Below are positions 11,750 to 24,800 of a stretch of DNA of 64,000 nucleotides, in pieces (within the stretch, counting starts at the first letter, position 1; the number at the start of each line of letters is the position of its first letter). Source of the DNA: Sisyra terminalis (lineage: Eukaryota > Arthropoda > Insecta > Neuroptera > Sisyridae). Below the pieces are notes generated by a model. That model saw only the letters and a list, made by a program, of their open reading frames with translations. It made no database searches and was not told where the DNA came from. The translations under genes and the position numbers were made by a program. The DNA is taken from contig OY292275.1 in NCBI GenBank assembly GCA_958496175.1, positions 55,939,701-56,003,700 of the forward strand, in the 5' to 3' direction.

Positions 11750-13520
11750 TCATTTATTTCTTAAGTTTCAAATGAAAATTTCCATTAATGACTTAATAAA
11801 ATTCATTATTACTTACTACGATTGTTTTTCCTTTATATTTTCATCTCAAAACACATTTATGGAATATTTTCAAAGATATGTCTTCATGAAATTTGCATGA
11901 ATTAACTTTTCCAGTTTTCATAAGGACGTGATTTTACCTTGTTTGTTGTTTGGAACCACTGGAGTAACCTATTGATGCTTTTTTTTAAGGTATTCAATAA
12001 GATCGAATTTTCAGGTGTACTGTACAATTGTACAAAAGAGTTATTTCCAAGTTCAATGATGGGATTGCCTTTTTTAACTTAAATAAATATTTCGATTGAA
12101 GATTGATCATTGATCATTAAAAATATTGATTAGAAAATGAATGAACGTAAAACTATACCATTAGAAAAGAATGATTTTTAAAACGGAAGTCAGATTAGCT
12201 GGAAAATGCCAGTGAGAAATCCAAGGGGTATAATCATAGTACACTGGGCCCTAAAAAAAATTTCAATGCTACTTTTAGAATGTGCAGGTGCTAATAAAAT
12301 ATTGAGATTCTGGAAGTTCCAGATTTCTATTTCAATAGGTTTTTGGAGGAAAAAAATTAACCATGGTATAATTGTGATATTTGAAAATATATTTTTAAGC
12401 TTAAACATACTATGTTTATAACGATTGATTTTTTTCAATCTTTTTGAAAGAAAATTGCATAGTAAAAAACTACAATGCTTTTTCCCCGCTTAGTGTTTCA
12501 TTTGCTCATATTTAACCAGAATATGTACATAAATATTCCTACAAAAAATAGGTATACAAGTAAACATTTCACTCTATTTTTCCTTACTTTTTAAAAATAT
12601 TCTTATAAAGTATTTTTCCACAACTATCAATAAGCTTAAGAAGAATAGTTAACTTCCCGTAGCCGTAGTATGCTTTGAGCAATGCTCTAACGTCAATGCA
12701 AGAGGCAATTAGCCAATGAAATTGCGAGATTTGAAAACGTTCATTTGTTTTGATTGTTGAAATTTTAAAAATTTAGCAAAACCACACCCATAATCAATCT
12801 TATACATAATGTAATACGTATACGCAGTGGAACGTTTTGTGCACTGACGTCATTCGATACCTATCGATACATATGCATTATAATTAGAGGGCTCGATTTA
12901 AAAATAGATAGTAAAAACCTATAATTAAGTTTTTGTAATTGAAATTAAAAAAAAACCTTTCATTATAATTAACTGAGGCTATTATAACAATTAAGTGCAA
13001 TAATTTAATGTAGATTGTTTTAAAATTGCAATAATGAATTCTCAATTTGGTCCAATCAAAATCAAATTAAATACTTTCGGATTTCAATATATTTTTAAAA
13101 TCTTTATACAGAAATTTGTTATAATTTATTTTATAGATGTAAAAGGTAATATCAATCCCTAAATCATTTTTAGTTTTTAGATCAATCGGTTACGTTAGTT
13201 GTAAGAAAAAAAATATTTTATGTTTGTCACTTATTATTTTTTTTTTACAAAAACTTAGTGAAATACCAATCTAAAACTTTCATGATTTAGTTTCTTTATT
13301 AGTACCTCTATGTATCATTGAAATCATATTCCCCTAAGCCCTTAATGTCATTTACACAGGGAAAAAATTTAAAAAATCAAATCATATTTTCTTCCTCTTC
13401 TCTTCTGCAGGTTTAAGGCACTTTGCCTTATACCTTAACCATTTTTTTCGATTTTAAACCCTTTTTTTTATAAAATATGAAGAGTGTTATTCTTTGGAAG
13501 TCTTTTTACGACCTTCGTGT
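11750..13520. other. non-coding, with a short dispersed repeat
   Basis: Apart from the repeat at 12.69-12.82 kb nothing is recognised. Frames on both strands at 12190-12438 overlap each other and lack coding character. Confidence 0.5.
12690..12820. repeat. dispersed repeat (partner at 62.90-63.03 kb)
   Basis: ATTAGCCAAT..ATT.CGAGATT is followed by GTTCATTTGTTTTGATT and TTGAAATTTTAAAAATTT, then a conserved tail. The same order and orientation are seen near the right end of the window. It is interspersed and non-coding. Confidence 0.55.
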
Positions 13521-13527
13521 TCTTCTA

Positions 13528-14606
13528 CCGTTTTTTCCGAAAATAAGACACTGTAATAATAAGACACTTTTATTTTTTCAACAATCATTTTTTCAATAAA
13601 ATATTTAGTGTGGACGAAACAGGGATCAGCACCATGATAAAATGGGAGAAAAGTGGATAGGATGCACAAAATGTTTCCAATGGATGCATGAGGATTGTGT
13701 TGAAAATCCAGGGCCTAACTTTATCTGTTCAATTTGCCAAGAGAATTCAAATTACTTGAAGTTTAAACTATAGGTACATCAATGATTAATAAGTCTGATT
13801 AGATGTTGTTATTATTATGATTATACTAATAATTATATATGGTTAAAAATATAGTTTATGTTTATGTAAGTCCTGATTATTATGATCTCAATATCGTTCC
13901 CGGGACGTACTAAGGTGCCCAAAAATTATTTTCAGAATGTCTACTTTTTTGTAAAGAATATTTTTGTATAAATAATAAAGAATTTAACAGATTTTTTTTT
14001 ATTTAAAATAATAAAGAAATGTTATAACTAAACTTTGACGTTATATTGATTACTTTAATCGCAACATTTTTTTTCAAAATTTTTATTTTTCAAAAAGGGG
14101 ACGTTATTTGGTGACTCTACCTTATAACTTTCTTTTTTGGTCCAAAATACGCACCAGGGCTAATTTTCGGGGAGGGCAAAAATAAGAGTATATTTATATA
14201 TTTTTATTTCATATTTATTTCATTTTATATAGAAATTTAAATTTACTCAATAACAGTCATGTTATCTTCTTCTGGAACATCGTCATAAATTATCAAATTC
14301 GGATTTCTGTTCTGATTTTCCTCCAAACCATTGCCTCTTGAATCATTGGTCCGAATCTCTCTTGTTTTGCAATATTGCTATTATTGTTAAATGAATACTT
14401 CTTGTATAGTAATTTGTAGTTCGTAGTGCATTGAAAACACCATGAATTTTTTGCCCAAGTCTTGAAAATCTGGTTTTATAAAATTACCTCGATTTACATT
14501 GTTTTAACTAGGGGTAATTTTCGGGGGAGGTCTTATATTGCAAAAAGTTCCGAAAATCACGACAGGGCTTTATTTCGGGGGATGCCTTATTTTCGGAAAA
14601 AGACGG
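13528..14606 (+). mobile_element. decayed pogo/Tigger-like transposon with TA target duplication
   Basis: The left end CCGTTTTTTCCGAAAATAAG and the right end, ending CTTATTTTCGGAAAAAGACGG, form about 23-bp inverted repeats. A TA dinucleotide flanks each (13526-13527 and 14607-14608), as expected for the Tc1/mariner/pogo superfamily. Sub-terminal motifs of the type AGGGCTTATTTTCGGGGG recur near 14.16, 14.51 and 14.56 kb. Inside lie pogo transposase scraps (separate entry). At 1079 bp it is about half the length expected for a full pogo-like element, so most of the coding region has been deleted. Confidence 0.85.
13583..13773 (+). pseudogene. pogo-like transposase remnant with C-terminal PHD-like knuckle
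   Basis: One frame reads NKIFSVDETGIST (about 13595-13633), which corresponds to the first catalytic aspartate region (N/F-VDETG-ST) of pogo/Tigger DDE transposases. After a frameshift, a second frame (13642-13773) reads MGEKWIGCTKCFQWMHEDC and then ends NFICSIC plus a short tail and stop. The Cys-x2-Cys, His, Cys, Cys-x2-Cys layout matches the PHD-like zinc knuckle that closes many insect pogo-type transposases. The middle of the DDE domain, including the second and third acidic residues, is missing, so the protein cannot work. It sits inside matching inverted repeats, which supports the identification. Confidence 0.8.
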
Positions 14607-14609
14607 TAG

Positions 14610-16900
14610 TATACTTGGTTTTTGTAATTTTTTCATTATATATGTAACTAGCAATTAAAGTTTCTATTGCAGAAAAATACAACGATGTTATTGAGTCTAC
14701 CCCAAAAACAAATTGATTGAATATTTTTTAATAAAAACGTAATACTTTAGCCAAGTTTTGAAACGCATGTACGTAGATCAAATGCACTTTTTTATTTGAT
14801 TTATATGTTTTGAATGTAGATAAGCCTAATAAATTTTCCAACTTATTTTTTTGTCGAGAGGAAATAAGAAAAAAACGTATTAATTCTCGGATTTATTTGT
14901 CAAGAAAGAATAATCGCTTCTTCCGTCTTCGATTTGTGACAATAATTTCGAATGAGGGCTGGGCGAAGCGCAAGGAAAGCAGATAAGAAGAAAATTTCAT
15001 CATCATCATCCAAAAATATAGAACGGAATAAGGCAGAACGAAAATAATTAAAAGAGAAATATCAACCTACATACGAATCGATTGTGATGGCTTCCCCATA
15101 TAATCCACGACAAGAAAAATGGATGACTTGATCAAATTTATATACTTCTTTTTTTGCTAAAACATTGAAATAATTTTTGAAATTAAAAGCTGGCAAATAG
15201 AGCTGTAATTTGTTGTTCAAAACTGCTCAAATTTTCAAGTGTTTAACGTAACATGTTTGTAATTAAGTACTACAATTACATAACATTAGATGGATAAATT
15301 GATATTTAAAATCACGTAATTAATAAAAGCATCCAAATGCATTAAACATGTTGTACATCGTTTACAACTCAATCTAGAATTTCACTCTTAAACGATACAA
15401 TTATACACAAAATGTGAGAATATATCTGAATTTTGTACTAATTGTAATATTCTTGTACGTCTATTAAATTTCGTTTGCAAACTTAAAACTTTGATTACTG
15501 GTATCAAAACTAATTAAAAGTTATTCTTATTAATATACAAGTACAAAGGGGTAGATTTAAAATAGGTACACTTTTGTAAGTTATCTATGAAAAAAAAAAT
15601 CTTAATTGGTTTACCTATATTATTGATTAATTTCCTGAGTATTTAAAACAATAACTTGCAAACTTTTTTAGCAAAGATAAGACAATTCATATGTTTTTTT
15701 CAGTTTTTGGCTAAAATTAATGTAGCCGAATTTCAAAGAGTAGGAGGTGCATTTGAGATAAGAGTTTATGACAAAAAACCTACTGTGATCCGAAAAAATT
15801 GATGAATTATCCTATATACCTATATAAAACAAAGTCGTGTTAGTTAGAATATTTATAAGTTATGAATAGCTGATCCGATTTTCATGATCTATGATTTTTT
15901 GGAACCATCTACGCTTATTTTAACAGAATATTTAGGAAATTATGATTAAAATGTGTTTTTAAGTAAATAAGGTTTGATGTATTCCTCAATTAAAGCACAT
16001 TGGTACAATTGTAGTACATTCCAACAGATACATTGTACAAATGCACAAAAATGGGCCATCTCAACCATGTGCTGAAATTTCAAATGGTAAAACAACAAAC
16101 AAATATTCTGTTTAAAAAAATGATTGACGAAAATAAGGACATTCCCAGTAAGCGTTTATTTCCTAATTAATATTGGCCTTAGGAGCAAATTGGTTAAAAG
16201 AAGAATACAATTTTGGAGGATAAAAATATATATGTTAGTCTAAAATCTCATAACTAAGTGGGAAATTAACGAATTTTTGTATGAAAATGAGTTAATATGC
16301 TCAATACTCATAAAAATAAGAATCTAAATATAATAAATTTAAAAACGCACTTAATTTTTGAAATCAAGCATAAGAATATGTATTCACTTATATCCATATT
16401 AAAAATTTAAAAATTCGGCAATATTATCGATATCAATAAATCACTTTTTGCAAGTCAATTCTAGGTGGTTACAAGTTCACCAGATGCTATTTTAGAATTT
16501 TGAATAGGTTTTTAAAAACTAGGAAAACATATAATTACAGTACCGTTTACAATAGTAGGTAAGATGTCCACTTTTAGAGATGAAAAAAATCGCCAAAAAT
16601 TTCAATTGCATGACATATTCCATGTATTCCAAAGCAGATAGCAAATCTGAAAAAAAATGTTTTGTTAGTTCAATAAAAGTTACGGGTATAAGATAGTTTT
16701 TCCTAAAATATATCAACAGTTAAAAACTATTCTCAAAAGAAGATAGACTAAACCTTGATAATTGAAAAACCTACTTTTTTCTATCACTGAAATTTGTTTC
16801 AAATATAAAAATTAATTATTGAAAAAATATGAAAATGAAATTTAAGTTTAATAAATAAATTTTGGTACCACAATTAAAAAATATTTTTTATCTTTTTAGT
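14610..16900. other. AT-rich non-coding with one dispersed repeat
   Basis: Contains a short (ATC)n run at about 15000-15011 and the repeat at 15.82-15.99 kb. No coding motif is recognised on either strand. Confidence 0.5.
15822..15990. repeat. dispersed repeat, copy 2 (partner at 1.06-1.26 kb)
   Basis: TATAAAACAAAGTCGTGTTA opens the block and is followed by CCGATTTTCATGATCTATGA, then AGGAAATTAT and AAGGTTTGATGT. The order matches 1055-1255. Same orientation, diverged. Confidence 0.6.
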
Positions 16901-16924
16901 TGTCTTTTTTATTGGCTATAGAAG

Positions 16925-18235
16925 ATTAACTATTATTTACTACATCCAGAACACATCCTTACATTCTTCATCCAAGATGTTGTCCTTTTGCCTACCTTTT
17001 CCCCATAATTTTCCTTTAAATTAATTAATGTAATAATGCATATTTTTCTAAATGTTTTATAAATGTTCGAAGAATTCAAGTTTCGTTCGGGGTTTTCTAA
17101 GAACTGCCATTTATTTTTTCCCAACTCAAATAAACAATATATATGTACAAAATCTAATCTTTACCCAAGATCTGGATCTACAGACGCTGCTTGGATGATT
17201 TATGCAAGATACATCACACTTAAAAATGAGTTTTTAACAAAAGTATTTATATGCCTATTATAAGAGCAATAATTTTATTTTAAGAATTCAAGTTTTCGAC
17301 ACTTTATGATGTACACTAACTCGGTTGATTTTTTCAGTCCTCGTATTATTTCTTCCTTCATTATTTTATTTACCCATCGAACTTTTAGAACTTTATTGAA
17401 AGCTTCTTTTCTCTTTTATATGGTGTCTGTTCCAATTCAGGCTTCTACTCCATACAGAGAAGTACAAGGAAAATTTAACTTTGAAGAATTTTAATTTTTT
17501 AGTCCTTGTTTATGTCACTTTTACAAAAAGCTTATTTGTTTTTAAGAATTTTGTTCGTGCTTTGGGTATTCGATTTTTAATTTAAACACTTGGTGTCCAT
17601 CTATCATTTATTACATTTCCTAAGTATATTAACTTAAGTACTCGTTCAATTTGGATACATCGTTTTCAAAGGTTCCCAACTCTAGAATGCTATATCTTTT
17701 AATATTCATGTAATTGGTTTTATTGGTATTCAATGTTGGACTGTAAGTCTTGAAATAGTATGCCAACTAATTCATTAGATTTTGTAGTGCAGTTTTGAGT
17801 TGAATAAACTAAGGTATCGTCTAGATATCTGACTTTATATACAATTTTACCAATTTTCAATATTCTTTCGTTATCTTCAAAGACCTCTTTGCAGATTCGT
17901 TCAGCATATAAATTAAAAATCAAGGAAAACAAAATTTTGGCCTTTCTAACCCTTATTTTGATTACCAATTCTTCCGAAACTTTATTACTTAGGTTAGGTG
18001 AACATTAATTTTTTGCAATCAATCAAACCCTATAAATCTATTATCTTGGCCATCCATTTCCAAATTTTTCAGCAACTCTATTATTTTCTTATGTTAAATT
18101 CAATCAAAAGCTTTTTCAAAGTCTTTCACTAACATATTTTCATCCTGGTTCATATCACAACAACTTTGCACTAATACATTGGTATTTAATAAAGCTTCAC
18201 ATGTTTTTAATCTTTTGTTGTGTTTTATCAGCCGT
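16925..18235 (-). pseudogene. LINE (non-LTR) reverse transcriptase fossil
   Basis: Reading the minus strand from 18235 downwards gives in order: an 'ALLNTNVLVQ' block, LVKDFEKAFD (RT motif with the first catalytic Asp region), KKIIELLKNLEMDGQD, then FSLIFNLYAERICKEVFED and VRYLDDTLVY (17720-17968; the YADD box, here YLDD). After stops come VRWVNKIMKEEIIRG and ELVYIIKCRKLEFL, and finally KRTTSWMKNVRMCSGC with a stop at 16933. The last motif corresponds to the 'GRRxxSWLxNLRxW' C-terminal signature of a widespread insect/trematode LINE family. Many frameshifts and stops are present. The endonuclease is absent, which indicates 5' truncation. Plus-strand frames over this stretch are shadows. Confidence 0.8.
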
Positions 18236-18239
18236 TAAA

Positions 18240-20140
18240 AATAACGTAAAAAAACTCAGAAAAACTAACCTCATTAAACATAATGAATTAAAGAATATTC
18301 TTATTGGTTTAGTTTGCTAAATAAAAAGGTAATAATAGTATGGGTACTTGGGATAATATGGGTATTGATACACAGTTATTTAATTCTGCATCGAACTTTA
18401 AGGCAAGAAAGTGAATTAAAATCTAGAAAAAATTAATCATTGGTGCTTTAACACCGGAAAAGAAAAAGTTAAGAAATACTTCTGCAAATATTATTCAGAA
18501 AGCGCATACCCATAGTTCAAAACCTAACTATAAATTTCGCAGAAAAACCATTGTTTTAATCAATAGGCTAAGAAGTTGACATACTTCATTAGCTGAAAGC
18601 TTAAGTCGCTTCAAAATAGTCGAATCTAGTTAATGTCCATACCAAAAGTCAGTAGAAGAGCAAAACCATGTTTTTTTGGCCATATTAGCTATACGAGGAA
18701 GCAAAAAAAGATTTAATTTACAATCTAATAATAGGGAAAAAAGTTTGCAATACTACCTCGAACCCTTATTAAGCAAAATTAGTCCAATAGCTATGATTGC
18801 AATTTCTAAATTTATAAGCTTTCTACTATTCATTAAAATCAATGTTCAATTATTTAAACAATTAATAGAGGTTTTTATTTGGCGTGTTTATATTGTCAAT
18901 AATACTAAGTATATTTTGTAAAATGATATTTTTTAATAAATGTATAATATATTATTATCTCTATAAGGGAATCCTAATTTGTGGGATTCTGTAGTTCAAA
19001 GTAAGAATAGGAGAATAAGCTTATATCTCAAGTTATTTATATATTTTTATTAAAAAAAAGAGTCAATTTTCGAAGCCAAATTGATTATCCTGGATTTTAC
19101 TGTTCAATATCATATATATTCTATCATGGACTATTAGTAAATAGATCTTGAGGGTATACCTCATTAAGTACATAATACGATAGTAAAAGTGGATCTTTAC
19201 TTTTTTAAAGTATACAATTTCGTATTCGTTTTACTACTATGTTCGCAGCAATATTACTTTTCTACATTCCTATATATTATTGGGGTACCTATTTCTGGAT
19301 TTAACAAGAGTAGTTCATTACAGTTGTCGTAAAAAGTTCAAAAACATATTGTTGCCACCTTATCAAAAATTTCCCCATTGCAGTAATCTTGTCGCCATCT
19401 TTGCCTCCAAGAATAATTAGGGAATAACTATTTAAATTTCTGGCGATTTTTTAAGCCTATCAAATATTTTATTGAATATTTCTAGTTCCATACATTCCTT
19501 TCCTTCTTATACCATTTATTTTTAATAATCTCTCCTTTCTTTCATTTATTCGATTACCCCACTTGTTTTTCAAATTTGTTTGGTAGGTTTTTCATTTCTC
19601 TTTTTAAAGAATTATAAATTAAAAATAATTTTATTGGACTTCAGACTAGAACATATTGAAAAATTATGAAGATAAATTTGATAAATTTACATCTTATTCC
19701 TCAATATCACCGATTTTTATTACCCACTTTCTTTAAAAAAAAATCTATTCCAAGTTGAAAATTTCTCCACGTTGAAATAAAATTGAAGTACCGCTGATTA
19801 TTAAGACTTTCCCACAGAAAACAGAAAAACCAAACTTTCCCATCCCAAACAATACCTTTTTGACATCTCGAACGTTGGGAACAGGGATTTTTATGAGGAA
19901 AAAAATTACATATTTTTTTTTATCATACTCAAATATTATTCTTTCGTTACCTGTGATCGATGTTGGTTTAAGCATGTGAATATTTTATTATTTTCAATGT
20001 TAAATTCGTTCCTGACATATTAAACAACGAACGCTATCTTTCACTCTTAGAACACGAAAACTTATGAATATAAAATGAAAGAGATTTCATTCGGTTTTCG
20101 ACGGAGTTGTGTCGGTTTTTTCGATAAATATTTTTGAATC
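18240..20140. other. non-coding, no firm feature
   Basis: A faint plus-strand reading at about 18440-18580 (ALTPEKKKLRN) is reminiscent of THAP-type transposases but too weak to call. The rest is AT-rich without recognised motifs. Confidence 0.4.
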
Positions 20141-20143
20141 TTA

Positions 20144-20720
20144 TTGATTCAATCAATAAGAGATGATTTTAAACTAAAATTTTCTACGATGGAAACTTTC
20201 CCGAGGCCCTATTTGCTACGAAAACTCGCTTTCACCTCCCCCACATTCTTTGCTCCAAAACCTGGGCTGAAAATTCTATACAGTTCAAATCTTAAACATT
20301 GGAATGTGCGCGTGCACTATATTAAAAGTCCCGGCGAAACTGACATCCCCCCCCCGTACTTTATCTCACCGGTTTCACTTTCATATATATATATTTCCTT
20401 CACATTCAACATAGATAACGGGAAGATTTACGCGCACATCCGCCATGCCACTCGCATAATCAATACAACTTAAATATTTAGCTTTCCACACCTGACAACA
20501 ATTTATATGTACATACGAATGTGCCTCATATCATACAACACCTGAACTCACCACCATTAACACCAGATAATACATATGTATGCCAAGTCACACGAAAACT
20601 ATGTGGAAAAAGGCGCAGTTTTCCCTGTTGTACATACTACACAGCCCGGATAGTTGTAGCACCTGGATCGTACGAACAGGAACAAGCAATTGCCATTAAA
20701 TTAAAATACTCGCATTAATA
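20144..20720 (+). other. C-rich island with two unremarkable frames
   Basis: This is the least AT-rich half-kilobase of the first third of the window, with C well above G on the plus strand. It has two successive frames (20144-20473, 109 codons; 20521-20718, 65 codons). A C9 run at about 20348-20356 falls inside the first. Neither translation shows a domain I know, and the runs of low-complexity bases argue against coding. It may be an expressed UTR or conserved non-coding DNA; a lineage-specific gene cannot be excluded. Confidence 0.3.
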
Positions 20721-20724
20721 ATCT

Positions 20725-22435
20725 CAGGTTGAACAGGAAGTTCAGATTCATTAGATAGAGTTTGTACGTGTTGTAATTAATGTTGTAAGTATTTTAACCA
20801 CGTCATTATAATAAACGTACCAACGTTTTTATTTGTTTTTCGATTCGGAAAATGTTTCACTTATTATAAAGGAAAATTATTACCACCTAAAGTTTTACCT
20901 TGAGAAAATATTTCCCATTTATCAATTACTAACTTAGCTATAAAGTAATTCTCCATTTCTAAATAGATATATTGGTGCCATATTTGTAAAATTTAAAGCA
21001 GCCACCATTTATAATGAAGAAGTCAAATTTTGATATGTTTTCTTTAATTAAATAATGCCAACATTGAAGTTGAAGTTGATTGCAATCAATTTGGGATTAA
21101 TAAGAAATGATTGAAAGCTTTAACTCCAAATTTGGAACAACATCCATGACCTCTGCCAATTAACCGACTATCTAGAAAAAAATTTCGCCCAAAATTTCTA
21201 TGGTTTTTAAGAGCTTTCAAGTTGTATTATGAAACTTTGTTTTATTTTTCTGAATGCAAAAAACCGAAAAAACAATCATTTTGTTCGGTAACGGAATTTC
21301 GTCCTAATGAATATTCTAAAGAAAAAAATATTTTTGATCCTTTAATAGTCTTCCAGAAAAAAGAATATAACTTTACATACTTCGGAGCATTGAATCTTCA
21401 CGATAGAACTACCAGAGGTGTTGAATAAAAATTTGGATTTCATAATGTAGTTAAGGAAAATTTAGTCACAAGTGTAATAGCTTGAAGTTTGGAAAAAATA
21501 TAATCAAATTTTCTCGAAACTTTACAATATTTTGATTTATTTCCACGGAAAATTGGTGAAACTTAATCAACGGTTATCAACAAAAGTGAATTTAGAAAAG
21601 CTGTTAGGAATGTGTTGGCGAGAAAAATAAATTTCTGCAAATATTTTCAGTTGTTTTAAGTGCTTGTTTTCATGAAAAATTTTAAGAAAAAAAATCTCCC
21701 AATTTTGTTAGCTTATTTATAAAAAAAAAAACATTTTTTATTTTCTATATACCTTCATAAATCATATGAGCTGAATCTTAGTACCGATTTCACCATTAAT
21801 ATTAAGGCGATATTAGCCAATTAATGAGAATCGTAAGCTATCTTCTTATGCATCAAAGCAAGGGGAGTTCTATATTACCAAATTTAAACAATATTTAAAA
21901 TTTAAATTTAATCAATAGTAAAATAGGTGCTAAAAATAAGTTCACAAATTAATTTTTTACTTTTACCAAGCAAAGTTTTTATTTTTGCGTTTTAATTTTC
22001 TTTCAATATATTTTTAATATCAATTTTCTCAATAATTGTCTCTAATTTGACCCAAATGATTGTTGTCATTTGTTTCAATTGTCATTTCGATTTTATTTAA
22101 TTGCCAATTTTTGCCAATTATTTATTGTGGCGGCTGTTTCACGGGTAGTTATAATAAGTTAAAATTAATTTTTATTTGTGCCATAAAGTGTACCATAGTA
22201 ACATGCTAATTTCATCAAGCATTTAAAATTTACTCATTTTTACGTAAGGCTTTGAGGGTAGACCATAGGAGTTTTTTTTTGAAGATATATGTTTCGAAGT
22301 AATTTTACGACAGATTTATGCTTTGCCGTCGAGAGTAAGCAGATGTGCCAAAATTCAGCTCGATAATTGGTTAAGAAGTACATGAAAAAAGGATCTATAA
22401 TTCCCATACTTTACACACTAACAATAAAATGACCT
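20725..22435. other. AT-rich non-coding
   Basis: No recognised motif. The last 200 bp probably belong to the 3' flank of the mariner fossil that follows. Confidence 0.45.
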
Positions 22436-22439
22436 GTTG

Positions 22440-22995
22440 AGCAATGAATTAATCAATTTTGTAATCAACGTCGTTATTTACAGCGGTTTCTCATCTCTTG
22501 ACATATTTGTCAATGGCGTTCCACTCTAAATCGCTCGGTCTAGTACCAAAAAAGATGTTATGTCAGTTTTAAGGTCCTCTTGATTGCTGAAGGTGTCGTC
22601 CCTCATTAGATTGTACAAGGATCGGAATAGATGGTAATCTTTTGATGCAAGGTTCAGAGAATATGGCGGATGCTGAAGAATCTTTCATTCCAGCCCTAGA
22701 AGTGCAGCTTTGATGAATTGTGCGACATGGGGTCAGGCATTTTCAGGAAGGAGTATGGTTTGATTTTGTTAATGGCTTTTTCATCCAACGAATTACCATC
22801 TTTTCCGCTTCTTGTCAAATCTTATGAAGACCCATGCCTATGACAATGAAGAGGACCATAAAACTTTGCTCAACAACTTATTTGATGCTTCGGAAAATTG
22901 ATCGAGACGTGGGAAATGATCGTATACAACAACGGCTGTTATATATGTGATCAATTTCTTATTATGACTATTGATGTTTGTTTAAATAAAAGTGT
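22440..22995 (-). pseudogene. mariner-family transposase fossil (C-terminal half)
   Basis: The minus strand translates, with frameshifts, to LLPENA-stop-PHVAQFIKAAL (matching 'xDNARPHVA' around the second catalytic Asp), then LQHPPYSLNLASKDYHLFRS (the 'HPPYSPDLAPSDYHLF' block with the third acidic residue, DYHLF). After that come LMRDDTFSNQEDLKTDITSF and finally LEWNAIDKYVKRWETAV with one stop in KR-stop-ET. This order is diagnostic of mariner transposases. The first half of the protein and clear terminal repeats are not visible. Several stops make it non-functional. Mariner inserts at TA, but flanking TAs cannot be assigned here. Confidence 0.8.
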
Positions 22996-24180
22996 TTGAT
23001 TAAAATGCTATGAACCGCTTTCCCAATATAATAAATTTCAAAGTGTTATCCCAGAAAAAATATTCTTGATTATATGAGCCACTTAAACTCAAAGTGGTCT
23101 AAGTCATATATCACGATTCGGAGATATAGGTAATAACTTTTATTTAAATTGCTATAGAAAAATCCCAAGTACGAGATGTTTTCTTGTACTTTCTCTGCTA
23201 TCACCGGTACAATAATAAAGCTTTGACTTATTCCACTTTTCCAAGAAATAGTTAGTTACCCATGGCATCGTTTCAGCTAATAAAAGCGGAAAATTCAAAT
23301 TCAAAAGTATGATTTACATCACTTTAGCGTTAAGTACCTCATATTCACCAGAAAATTCGGAAAGCCGAATTTGGATTTAGTCAAAACTCGTATAGTGGAA
23401 GATTCGAATACAATTTCGAACGTATTTTTTATAGTAACTTAATCAATACTTAATACTTAATATCAGTAACTTAATAGTATTCCTAAACTGTAAGAAATAT
23501 TTTCCAATTACCAAAAAATTGAAGACAAAGTTTTGGAGAGTTAGCTGAAATAATGATTCCGAAGACCCAAAATGAAGTATTTTTTAAAGAATTTGACCAA
23601 AGAATTTAAAGTTCTCCGTAGTATTTATTAAAACTTTATTTCCTCGGAATTACTATTATAAACGTATACTTTAAAATATAACTTTTCTTATAATTTATTG
23701 CTCTCCTCTAACTACTTAAATCTTTCTGTTTAAATCTTAATGCTGTAAAGTTTAAAAACCAATACGAAAGTTTTGGTAGAAAAATTTTTCATAGAAAATG
23801 TTCTCTAAATCAACTTTAACTAAAGATTCTCAATCAATGTGATATTTTTTTTGGGTTATTTGGAAAATTCCGTAACACATTAACCACTCTATCGATTGGC
23901 CAATCAATCGATTTGACAACACCGAATAAAACTTTACCAGAATACACAAAAGTCAATACAAAATAGTATAGAAATGTTTGATTTTAATTCCCACGTTATG
24001 TGTTTGATTGAAAAATTTTCATGCTCGAAACAAATCACTTCTTTTTGTTGTTGTTGTTGTTGCACAAATGCAGAGGGTGTTCGGTTGAAACGGTTTTCAA
24101 TTATCGATGAAACGATAATTAAATTTTCGATTTATCCTAAACACCAGCGATGGCCCACATAAACGTGTATTAGGACGCAA
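22996..24180. other. non-coding, AT-rich
   Basis: A (TGT)n run lies at about 24044-24061. No gene or long repeat was recognised. Confidence 0.5.
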
Positions 24181-24185
24181 AATCG

Positions 24186-24465
24186 TTGGAAACACGAGTG
24201 TTTATTCTATGCAGACAATGGCTGGACTTGTCACCCGGCCGTCCGGCCATTGTTTCTTACGAAGACAAAAGCGTGGCCTATACGTACACACACACCTACT
24301 CCCGACTTTCCCTGTTTTTGTTGCTCTCCAGAACAATTACCAGCCTCAGATTTACCACAGTGAGCAAAACATCCATCGCTTATCTATTCCATTCAGCATT
24401 CAACCACCGTGGTCTCCAGTTTAAACTCGTCTCTTCATCCGTTTATTTTCCACCATAGAAATCGG
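24186..24465 (+). other. C-skewed less AT-rich island
   Basis: High C over G on the plus strand, a (CA)n-like stretch at 24280-24295, and overlapping frames in two phases that cannot both be coding. No domain is recognised. It resembles the islands at 9.0, 20.2 and 61.7 kb. Confidence 0.3.
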
Positions 24466-24529
24466 AATCGTTGAATAAGCCGTTGGTTGGTATGGAATGG
24501 ATTCCAGATATTCATAAACATGCATATAA

Positions 24530-24800
24530 AACCAGCTCGTAATCAACCATTTCGATGTGCATTGTAAATTTAAGTTCAGGTTTGCCGTAGTATGTTGCGG
24601 AATTGTTGTAAAACTGGTCGATGCTTTCATCGTTACGAAAATGTTTTCTTTGCGAAATGGTGACCCTGAAATAACAGACTTTGGACCCGTTATGGCTTGG
24701 AATAACATTCCCGAGCTTTGTGGAGACGATGATCGCAAGCTTAACACTGCTATAGATACTGTTTCAACCTCATCACATTAGTCCTCGACTGACAATAAAG
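24530..24800 (+). other. possible terminal exon with poly(A) signal, unidentified
   Basis: A plus-strand frame is open from 24530 to a TAG at 24779-24781. Thirteen bases later AATAAA occurs (24794-24799). The translation ends MAWNNIPELCGDDDRKLNT plus about ten residues and looks more protein-like than neighbouring frames. The first ATG in frame lies late (giving about 46 residues), and no convincing acceptor site precedes it. I do not recognise the sequence. A minus-strand frame at 24421-24747 overlaps it and is equally unrecognised, so the call is weak. Confidence 0.2.

Noticed and set aside
12190..12438. Overlapping plus- and minus-strand frames
   Set aside because: They are shadows of each other in AT-rich sequence; no motif.
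13390..13420. Pyrimidine tract plus CAG (CTTCCTCTTCTCTTCTGCAG) as a splice acceptor or ratchet site
   Set aside because: The following GTTTAA is a poor donor and the downstream sequence is quickly closed in all frames or belongs to the pogo element flank.
18440..18900. Possible THAP-type transposase remnant on the plus strand
   Set aside because: Only a short ALTPEKKKLRN-like phrase and loosely similar text follow; no catalytic or zinc-binding residues could be lined up.
20144..20473. 109-codon plus-strand frame as a gene
   Set aside because: It contains a C9 run and low-complexity text, and has no domain, no splice context and no typical start context.
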